From JAKOQB01 sp036824465 (GTDB lineage: Bacteria; Pseudomonadota; Gammaproteobacteria; Burkholderiales; Burkholderiaceae_F): DNA of 15,562 nucleotides. Both the position numbers and the translations under genes were made by a program. Shown here piece by piece: positions 7,389 through 15,562 of this stretch. The notes under the pieces were generated by a model that was not told the DNA's origin, searched no databases, and worked only from the letters and a program-made list of their open reading frames with translations. The stretch spans positions 1 through 15,562 of the forward strand of contig DAITAC010000093.1 in assembly GCA_036824465.1 (NCBI GenBank). The letters run 5' to 3'. Positions within the stretch are counted from its first letter, which is position 1. Each line of letters begins with the position of its first letter.

Positions 7389-8720
7389 CTACTTCAAAAA
7401 CTGCCGACATCTATTCTGCCACGCTGGAATTGTGGCCAAGATGACCCTTGAAAGGTCTTCTCCTGCTTGCGTGACCACTTGTCGCGCGCGCACAACATGG
7501 TGACCCGCGACCCAGACATCACTTACAGCGCTGCGTCCCGAAGCATAGACCAGATGAGAAACGGGTTCGAAGCAGGGGCTCTCCTCGGGGCTATTTAGAT
7601 CAAAGGCAGTCAAATCTGCCTGTTTGCCGACTTCAATTGAACCGATTTCGCGGTCGAGCCCCAATGCGTGAGCACCGCTGAGGGTCGCGCACGCCAGCGC
7701 AGTGGTGGCTGGCATGACCGCCGCGTCGCTGACGGCACCCTTGGCAAGCAGTGCGGCCAGCCGGGTTTCCCCAAGCAGATCCAGCCGGTTGTTGCTCGCT
7801 GCGCCGTCCGTGCCCAATGCGACATTGACGCCGCCCCTGAGCATCGCCGCGACCGGCGCAATGCCACTGGCGAGCTTCAGATTCGAAGTCGGGCAATGCG
7901 CGACCGAGGCGCCCCGCTCCGCCAGCAGCGAGATTTCCGCTTCGGTCATGTGCACGGCGTGCACGGCGATGAGCCGTTCCGACAGCAATCCGAGCCGATC
8001 GAGTCGTGCGAGCGGACGCATGCCGTGCTGCGCCGTCGATTCGTCAATCTCATGCTGGGTCTCGTGCACGTGAATATGTACCGGCAGGTCGAGTTCCTCG
8101 GCGAGCATCGCAATACGCTCGAATGTCGCGTCCGAGACCGTGTAAGGGGCATGCGGCGCAAGCGTGAAGCTCGTCAACGGGTCGTCGCGCAGCGCGTCGC
8201 GAGCGGCCAGTCCCTTGCGCAGGTAGTCCTCCGCATCGTTTGCATAAGCGCTCGGAAACTCGATCGCAATGATGCCAACCACGGCGCGCATGCCGACCTC
8301 GCGCAACGCGCGCGCCGCGGCGTCGGGGAAGAAATACATGTCGGAACAGCAGGTGACCCCCGAACGGAGCATTTCGAGCGCCGCCAGACGCGTGCCGTCA
8401 AAGACGAATTCTTCGGAAACCAGTGCCTTTTCGATCGGCCAGATGCGCTCGGTCAGCCAGCGCATCAGTGGCAGGTCGTCGCCGATTCCACGCAGCAGCG
8501 TCATCGCGGCGTGGGTATGGGCGTTGACGAGGCCGGGCGTGACGATGTGGTTCGGGAGTTCGACCCGTCGCCCGGGTGAGTATCGACGGCGTGCCTCCGC
8601 GGTTGGGAGCACGGCGACAATGCGGCCCTGATCGATCGCAATCGCGTGATCCTCGAACGCACCATGCGGCCGCACAGGCACCGCCCAGCGGCACTCGATC
8701 AGGGTTTCCACGGGCGTCAT
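7389..8720 (-). CDS. mtaD: TRZ/ATZ-family amidohydrolase, MTA/SAH deaminase-like
   Basis: A 443-residue metal-dependent hydrolase. This family deaminates adenosine-type compounds such as 5'-methylthioadenosine, S-adenosylhomocysteine or 5'-deoxyadenosine to inosine forms; distant relatives act on guanine or s-triazines. Visible active-site residues are the metal ligands His68 and His70 (NAHTHAAM), His217 with Glu220 (HIHVHET), His254 (AVHAVH) and Asp305 (GTDGAASNN), so the enzyme looks intact. The C-terminal strand-rich part (IGSIEVGKQADLTAFDL) completes the composite domain. The frame is open to 8861, but ATG 8720 (MTPVETLIE) fits the family start and has GGAG ten bases upstream. It precedes ompA on the same strand and diverges from gyrA. 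The deaminase class is secure; the exact substrate, and so the symbol, is inferred. Confidence 0.85.
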   Translation of the reverse strand: MTPVETLIECRWAVPVRPHGAFEDHAIAIDQGRIVAVLPTAEARRRYSPGRRVELPNHIVTPGLVNAHTHAAMTLLRGIGDDLPLMRWLTERIWPIEKALVSEEFVFDGTRLAALEMLRSGVTCCSDMYFFPDAAARALREVGMRAVVGIIAIEFPSAYANDAEDYLRKGLAARDALRDDPLTSFTLAPHAPYTVSDATFERIAMLAEELDLPVHIHVHETQHEIDESTAQHGMRPLARLDRLGLLSERLIAVHAVHMTEAEISLLAERGASVAHCPTSNLKLASGIAPVAAMLRGGVNVALGTDGAASNNRLDLLGETRLAALLAKGAVSDAAVMPATTALACATLSGAHALGLDREIGSIEVGKQADLTAFDLNSPEESPCFEPVSHLVYASGRSAVSDVWVAGHHVVRARQVVTQAGEDLSRVILATIPAWQNRCRQFLK

Positions 8721-8915
8721 CGGTGCGTTTCTCCGAGCCGCTGCGCGTTCGCGGCGAGCCGGCGCGGAGTGTGCCACGCGGCCGGAAAAAGCGGCGCGCG
8801 CTGATAGACTTCCAGCTTCGAAATCAGCCGTGAATTGCAGGCCGGCGGGACTGCTCGCCACCTGCCTTCAGATCACGTTCGCCCGATCGTCGGGCACGGT
8901 CTGACACCCCCGCCG
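8721..8915. promoter_or_regulatory. Divergent promoter region of the deaminase gene and gyrA
   Basis: These 195 bases separate two divergent genes. An extended -10-like element TG-A-TAGACT (8802-8810) could drive gyrA, leaving a leader of about 100 bases, but no good -35 box pairs with it. A stem-loop GCCCGA-TCG-TCGGGC lies at 8881-8895, about 20 bases before the gyrA ATG. No ribosome binding site is evident before that ATG. On the other strand, GGAG at 8731-8734 serves the deaminase gene. Confidence 0.4.
8881..8895 (+). other. Small stem-loop in the gyrA leader
   Basis: GCCCGA (8881-8886) pairs perfectly with TCGGGC (8890-8895) across a three-base loop. It ends 20 bases upstream of the gyrA ATG, where no Shine-Dalgarno sequence is seen. 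It could affect translation initiation or be a chance GC-rich dyad; six base pairs is modest. Confidence 0.3.
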
Positions 8916-11516
<2,601 letters not shown>

Positions 11517-11526
11517 CCGCGTTCGC

Positions 11527-12597
11527 ATGGATGATCGGCTCAAACCGCTGCGCGACGCGATCGATGCGGTCGATCGCAAGCTCGTCGAACTGATCAACGA
11601 ACGCGCGCGCCTGGCCGCCGAAGTCGGCCGCGTGAAGCACGAGCACAACGCGCCGGTGTATCGGCCCGAGCGTGAGGCAGTGGTGCTCGACAAGGTCGGC
11701 GCGTTAGGGGGCGGCCCGCTGCACCCGTCCACGGTGCAGGCCATCTATCGCGAAGTGATCGCCGCCTGCCGCGCGTTGGAACGCCCGATCACGGTTGCCT
11801 ACCTCGGTCCGCCCGGCACGTTTTCGGAACTGGCGCTGCGCCGGCAATTCGGCGCCGGCGTCGTCGCCTCACCGTGCGGCTCGATCGACGAAGTGATGCG
11901 CGATGTCGAAGCGGGCACGACTGATTACGGCATCGTGCCGGTCGAGAATTCGACCGAAGGCTCGATTACGCGCACGCTCGACCTGCTGCTTGCGACGCCG
12001 CTGTCGATCATTGCCGAAGTGTCGCTTCCGGTTCATCACAACCTGTTGACGAAGAGCGGCACGATGAGTGGTGCGACGCGCGTGTGCGCGCATGCGCAGT
12101 CGCTGGCGCAGTGCGTGAACTGGCTCAATCAGCATCATCCCGGCCTGCCGCGCATCAGCGTGGCAAGCAATGCGGAGGCCGCGCGCATGGCGGCCGAAGA
12201 CGGAAGCGTCGCGGCCATCGCCGGCGAAAGTGCTGCCGGACGCTATGGATTGCAGGCGGTGGCGGTACACATCCAGGACGACCCGGGCAACCGGACGCGC
12301 TTCGTCGTGCTGGGCAGGCAGACCACAACGCCGTCCGGGCGCGACAAGACCTCGCTGATTCTGTCGGTGCCAAACAAGGCGGGCGCGGTTTATCAGATGC
12401 TGACCCCGCTGGCGCAGCATGGCGTATCGATGACGCGCTTCGAATCGCGGCCGGCAAAAAGCGGGGCATGGGAATACTGGTTCTACGTCGATATCGAGGG
12501 GCACGAGAAGGACCCGAAGATCGCCGTGGCGCTCGCCGAGCTTCGCGACCGTTGCGCCTACTTCAAGAGCCTCGGGTCGTACCCCGTTGCGACATAG
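11527..12597 (+). CDS. pheA: Bifunctional chorismate mutase / prephenate dehydratase (P-protein)
   Basis: A 356-residue enzyme converting chorismate to prephenate and then to phenylpyruvate. Residues about 1-88 are an AroQ-type helical mutase (PLRDAIDAVDRKL) with the expected charged residues Arg9, Arg26, Lys37, Arg49 and Glu50. The dehydratase domain begins at about residue 92 (VAYLGPPGTFSE), continues with IVPVENSTEGSI and AAIAGESAAGRYGL, and has the catalytic Thr-Arg-Phe motif at 257-259 (NRTRFVVLG). A C-terminal ACT domain (about 270-350), with GAVYQML and RFESRPAKSG, carries the usual phenylalanine feedback site. The frame is open upstream inside gyrA, but ATG 11527 fits the mutase start. 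With a ten-base gap and no clear ribosome site, translation may depend on gyrA. serC is not between them as it usually is. Confidence 0.97.
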   Translation: MDDRLKPLRDAIDAVDRKLVELINERARLAAEVGRVKHEHNAPVYRPEREAVVLDKVGALGGGPLHPSTVQAIYREVIAACRALERPITVAYLGPPGTFSELALRRQFGAGVVASPCGSIDEVMRDVEAGTTDYGIVPVENSTEGSITRTLDLLLATPLSIIAEVSLPVHHNLLTKSGTMSGATRVCAHAQSLAQCVNWLNQHHPGLPRISVASNAEAARMAAEDGSVAAIAGESAAGRYGLQAVAVHIQDDPGNRTRFVVLGRQTTTPSGRDKTSLILSVPNKAGAVYQMLTPLAQHGVSMTRFESRPAKSGAWEYWFYVDIEGHEKDPKIAVALAELRDRCAYFKSLGSYPVAT

Positions 12598-12608
12598 ACC
12601 TCTCGAGT

Positions 12609-12613
12609 GAGGA
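12609..12613 (+). promoter_or_regulatory. Shine-Dalgarno site of hisC
   Basis: GAGGA lies seven bases before the ATG at 12621 in the 23-base gap after pheA. It fixes the hisC start against the in-frame ATG four codons further on and against the long open extension of the frame back into pheA. Confidence 0.75.
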
Positions 12614-12620
12614 AAGAAAG

Positions 12621-13760
12621 ATGGCTGCCGTGATGATGCCGAACCAGTCCGTTCCGGCACTGCCGTATGTACGCGCGATCGCGCCCTACCAGGCGGGCAA
12701 GCCGATCGAGGAACTCGCACGCGAGTTTGGTTTGAAGGCCGACGAGATCGTCAAGCTCGCATCGAATGAGAATCCGCTCGGGATGCCGCCCTCGGCGCAA
12801 AAGGCGATCGCGCGCGCGATCCACCACCTTGCCGACGTCGGCCGTTATCCGGATTCCAATGGCTTCGAGCTGAAAGCCGCGCTGGCGTCGCGCTTCGGCG
12901 TGCTGGCCGAATGGATCACTCTTGGCAACGGCAGCAACGACATTCTCGAGCTTGCAGCAGCGGCCTTGCTGGCGCCGGGAACAAGCTGCGTCTATTCGCA
13001 GCACTCGTTCGCGGTGTATGCATTGGCGACGCAGTCGCGTGGCGCACGCGCGATCGTGGTACCGGCGAAGAACCTCGGCCACGACCTGGACGCCATGCGG
13101 GCGGCGATCGCGCCAGACACGCGCTTGATGTATGTGGCGAATCCAAACAATCCAACCGGAACGCTTGTTCCACACGCGCAGGTGGCGGCGTTCATCGCGC
13201 GCGTGCCGAAGGACGTGGTCGTGGTGCTCGACGAGGCCTACAACGAATACCTGCCCGCTGAACACCGGTTCGACTCGACGGCCTGGGTACGGCAGTTTCC
13301 TAACCTTCTGATCTCGCGCACGTTCTCGAAAGCGTTTGGACTCGCGGGCCTGCGTGTCGGCTACGGCATTGCGCAGGCGGAGCTCACGGATCTGCTGAAC
13401 CGGGTGCGGCAGCCTTTCAACGTCAACACGCTGGCGCAGGCCGCTGCCGTCGCGGCACTCGCCGACGCCGACTTCCTGCGCACGAGCTTCGAGCTGAACC
13501 TGCGCGGCATGCGGCAGCTGGTCGATGGATTCAATGCGCTCGGGCTCGAGCATGTGCCGAGTTACGGCAACTTCGTCCTGGTGAAGGTCGGCCCGGCAGC
13601 GAGGGTCTATCACGAACTGCTCAAGCGCGGGGTGATCGTGCGGCCGGTAGCCAACTACGGATTACCCGAGTGGTTGCGCATCAGCATCGGTCTGCCGGAG
13701 GAAAACGCAAAGTTCCTCGCCGCGTTACCGGAAGCACTGGCCGCGGCAAGAGCCGGATGA
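12621..13760 (+). CDS. hisC: Histidinol-phosphate / aromatic aminotransferase
   Basis: A 379-residue fold-type I, PLP-dependent aminotransferase of the HisC family. Visible motifs in order are KLASNENPLG (substrate end), LGNGSNDILE (phosphate-binding region), VANPNNPTG, DEAYNEY (Asp and Tyr contacting the cofactor), SRTFSKAFGLAGLRVGYG with the Schiff-base Lys237, PFNVN and the C-terminal arginine in LRISIG. HisC enzymes exchange glutamate for imidazole-acetol phosphate, and many also transaminate phenylpyruvate and 4-hydroxyphenylpyruvate. Lying between pheA and tyrA, this copy probably serves phenylalanine and tyrosine synthesis, perhaps alongside a second hisC in a histidine operon elsewhere; the window cannot show that. 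Start MAAVMMPNQS is set by a good ribosome site. Confidence 0.95.
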   Translation: MAAVMMPNQSVPALPYVRAIAPYQAGKPIEELAREFGLKADEIVKLASNENPLGMPPSAQKAIARAIHHLADVGRYPDSNGFELKAALASRFGVLAEWITLGNGSNDILELAAAALLAPGTSCVYSQHSFAVYALATQSRGARAIVVPAKNLGHDLDAMRAAIAPDTRLMYVANPNNPTGTLVPHAQVAAFIARVPKDVVVVLDEAYNEYLPAEHRFDSTAWVRQFPNLLISRTFSKAFGLAGLRVGYGIAQAELTDLLNRVRQPFNVNTLAQAAAVAALADADFLRTSFELNLRGMRQLVDGFNALGLEHVPSYGNFVLVKVGPAARVYHELLKRGVIVRPVANYGLPEWLRISIGLPEENAKFLAALPEALAAARAG

Positions 13761-13779
13761 CGCGCCGGATGATCCGCGC

Positions 13780-14658
13780 ATGAAGCTGGCGCTGATCGGA
13801 GTCGGCCTGATCGGCGGCTCGGCCGCATTAGCCTGGCGGCACACCGGCTCAGTCGCCGAGGTGATCGGGTTCGATTGCGACTCGATTGCACTGGCGCGGG
13901 CGCGGGAACGCGGCGTGATCGATCGTGTTGCGTCGAGCGCCGCCGAAGCCGTGCGAGGTTCGGACCTGGTGCTGGTCGCGGTGCCGGTTGGCGCGATGCG
14001 GACGATCTTTGCCGCGATTGCAGGTGCGGTGCCGGCACATGCGGTGATCACCGATGTCGGAAGCACCAAGCGTTCGGTGATCGATGCCGCGCGACTTGAG
14101 CTGAATGCAAACAGCAGCTTTTCGTCCCGCCGGTTCGTTCCCGGGCATCCAATCGCCGGTCGCGAACGACCTGGCGTCGAATACGCAGAAGCGACGTTGT
14201 TCAATGGCAAGCTCTTCGTGAGCACCCCGGTCGGCGAGACAAGCCTGGAAGCGCTGACGCAGATCGAGGCACTGTGGCGCGCGGCCGGCGCCAGGGTCAC
14301 GCGCATGGACGCCGATGAGCACGACAGGATCTTCGCCGCGGTCAGCCATCTGCCGCATCTGCTTGCATTTGCGCTGGTGGCGCGCATCGCCTCCGAGCCG
14401 GATGGCGAACACAAGCTCGGCTTCGCCGGCGCAGGATTCCGCGACTTCACGCGGATCGCCGCCGCGAGTCCGGCGATGTGGCGCGACATATCGATCGCCA
14501 ACCGTGCCGCGCTGGGCGAAGAATTGCGCGGCTATCGCGCGTTGCTGGACGAGATGCAGCGCGCGGTCGATGCGGGAGACGCCGCCGCGATCGAGCGCAT
14601 ATTCGACCTTGCCAGCCGCACACGACGGAGCCATGCCAGGACCTTCGATGCCGAATGA
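13780..14658 (+). CDS. tyrA: Prephenate dehydrogenase
   Basis: A 292-residue NAD(P)-dependent enzyme oxidatively decarboxylating prephenate (or arogenate) toward tyrosine. The Rossmann fold begins at the start with IGVGLIGGSAA (glycines from residue 7), followed by an acidic residue after strand two (GFDCD), which suggests NAD over NADP. The catalytic region has FVPGHPIAGRERPG with His123, then SHLPHLLAFAL with His190 and His193, as expected for the family. There is no C-terminal ACT domain and no mutase domain, so it is the short monofunctional type. It starts 19 bases after hisC with a weak ribosome site and overlaps aroA by 11 bases. Whether prephenate or arogenate is preferred cannot be told from sequence alone. 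Confidence 0.95.
   Translation: MKLALIGVGLIGGSAALAWRHTGSVAEVIGFDCDSIALARARERGVIDRVASSAAEAVRGSDLVLVAVPVGAMRTIFAAIAGAVPAHAVITDVGSTKRSVIDAARLELNANSSFSSRRFVPGHPIAGRERPGVEYAEATLFNGKLFVSTPVGETSLEALTQIEALWRAAGARVTRMDADEHDRIFAAVSHLPHLLAFALVARIASEPDGEHKLGFAGAGFRDFTRIAAASPAMWRDISIANRAALGEELRGYRALLDEMQRAVDAGDAAAIERIFDLASRTRRSHARTFDAE
14638..14641 (+). promoter_or_regulatory. Shine-Dalgarno site of aroA inside tyrA
   Basis: AGGA lies six bases before the ATG at 14648, within the last codons of tyrA. A second in-frame ATG at 14633 has GGAG only two bases upstream, too close for efficient use, so 14648 is preferred. Confidence 0.55.
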
Positions 14659-15562
14659 GCGGCGCTGGCCCGACGTCCTGACGGTTGCTCCGATCGCGCG
14701 CGCGCAGGGCGAGATCCGGCTTCCCGGTTCGAAGAGCATTTCCAACCGCGCGCTGCTGCTCGCCGCGCTGAGCCGCGGCGACACGGAGCTCACCGGTCTG
14801 CTCGACGCGGATGACACGCGCGTGATGATCGACGCGCTGCGAACGCTTGGCATCAAAGTGGATCGCGACGCGCAGGCGACCCGCGTCGCTGGATGCGCGG
14901 GCACCTTTCCGGTCAAGCGGGCCGACCTCTTTCTTGGTAATGCGGGCACCGCGATGCGTCCGCTCACCGCGGCGCTGGCGTTTGCCGGCGGGGCGTATCG
15001 GCTTGACGGCGTGCCCCGGATGCGCGAGCGGCCGATCGGAGATCTGGTCGACGCACTGAATGCGCTCGGTGCGCATATCGCTTATGAGGGCGAAGCGGGC
15101 TATCCGCCACTCCTGATAGCACCCGCCGATCAGTTGATCACTGATCGCGTCGAGATCAAGGGCGATGTGTCGAGCCAGTTCATCAGTGGCTTGCTGATGG
15201 CCGCGCCGTTGATCGCACCGGCCGATGGGCTTCAGATCCGCGTGCCGGGCACGCTGATTTCGCAGCCCTATGTCGCGATGACGGCGGCGATGATGGCGCA
15301 GTTCGGCGTGGCCGTACGCCGTGACGGAACTGCATTCATCGTGCCGCGCGCACATTACGTGGCGCCCGGGCCGTACGCGGTCGAAGGCGACGCGTCTGGC
15401 GCATCGTATTTTCTGGCGCTTGGAACCGTTGCCGGCGGCGCAGTGCGTGTCCTCGGTGTCGGCCGCGACAGTATTCAGGGTGACGTGGCGTTTGCCGGTC
15501 TGCTGCGCCAGATGGGGGCCGAGATCGATTTCGGCAGCGATTACATCGAGGCGCGTGCCGGC
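14648..15562 (+). CDS. aroA: 3-phosphoshikimate 1-carboxyvinyltransferase (EPSP synthase), partial at the right edge
   Basis: The first 305 codons of a protein normally about 430 residues long; the frame is open to the window edge. It transfers enolpyruvyl from PEP to shikimate-3-phosphate. Seen in order: LPGSKSISNRALLLAAL with Lys29, LFLGNAGTAMRPLTAAL (PEP/glyphosate loop with the glycine of class I, glyphosate-sensitive enzymes), VPRMRERPIGDL, VSSQFISGLLMAAP (shikimate-phosphate-binding SSQ), and EGDASGASYFLAL, followed by an aspartate in QGDVAFAGLL. Start MPNERRWPDV overlaps the end of tyrA by 11 bases. Some bacteria fuse tyrA and aroA into one protein; here they are separate, in different frames. 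In relatives cmk and rpsA follow, but that lies outside the window. Confidence 0.95.
   Translation, partial: MPNERRWPDVLTVAPIARAQGEIRLPGSKSISNRALLLAALSRGDTELTGLLDADDTRVMIDALRTLGIKVDRDAQATRVAGCAGTFPVKRADLFLGNAGTAMRPLTAALAFAGGAYRLDGVPRMRERPIGDLVDALNALGAHIAYEGEAGYPPLLIAPADQLITDRVEIKGDVSSQFISGLLMAAPLIAPADGLQIRVPGTLISQPYVAMTAAMMAQFGVAVRRDGTAFIVPRAHYVAPGPYAVEGDASGASYFLALGTVAGGAVRVLGVGRDSIQGDVAFAGLLRQMGAEIDFGSDYIEARAG

Noticed and set aside
7668..8579. 303-codon plus-strand ORF opposite the deaminase gene
   Set aside because: The opposite strand carries a complete metal-site signature; this frame has none and is Arg/His-rich.
8835..8915. 27-residue N-terminal extension of GyrA
   Set aside because: The extension has no similarity to gyrase N-termini, and only the ATG at 8916 gives residues 83, 87 and 122 at their standard positions.
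12558..13613. 351-codon reverse-strand ORF opposite hisC
   Set aside because: Mirror frame of a well-supported aminotransferase gene; Arg/His-rich with no domain.

Overview
The window is GC-rich, densely packed chromosomal DNA. The gene set and order point to a betaproteobacterium, probably in or near the Burkholderiales: an aromatic-biosynthesis cluster pheA-hisC-tyrA-aroA follows gyrA, and ubiG-gph, a short OmpA-family gene and a TRZ/ATZ-type deaminase lie upstream. This assignment rests on gene order and protein motifs only. I see no mobile element, phage gene, CRISPR array, tRNA or rRNA. The largest gap between confidently called genes is about 217 bases.

Left block, minus strand, read right to left (5185 to 1): ubiG (ubiquinone O-methyltransferase), gph (phosphoglycolate phosphatase), a 1194-residue membrane-anchored DUF748/AsmA-like protein, a possible 39-codon small ORF, and the first 23 codons of a CpdA-like metallophosphoesterase that leaves the window. 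Spacing is tight, with GTGA and ATGA stop/start overlaps at ubiG/gph and DUF748/small ORF, so this looks like one transcription unit.

Middle block: a plus-strand gene for an unrecognised exported protein (5403-6473) diverges from ubiG. It converges on a minus-strand ompA-like gene (6539-7267) with an extreme proline-rich linker, and a strong hairpin with A and T tracts on either side (6493-6517) should stop transcription from both directions. Upstream of ompA on the same strand is an amidohydrolase resembling MTA/SAH deaminases (7389-8720).

Right block, plus strand: gyrA (8916-11516) diverges from the deaminase. It is followed with very short gaps by pheA (chorismate mutase/prephenate dehydratase), hisC (histidinol-phosphate/aromatic aminotransferase), tyrA (prephenate dehydrogenase) and the first 305 codons of aroA (EPSP synthase). 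aroA makes EPSP on the way to chorismate. PheA and TyrA turn chorismate-derived prephenate toward phenylalanine and tyrosine, and the aminotransferase can finish both routes. The serC gene usually found between gyrA and pheA in relatives is absent here.

I did not find a convincing new multi-gene system. The observations most worth a second look are alanine at GyrA position 83 in the quinolone-resistance region, the unrecognised exported protein with exactly two cysteines, the 14+12 polyproline linker in OmpA, the OmpA-like tail of the DUF748 protein, and the ATGA-coupled small ORF.
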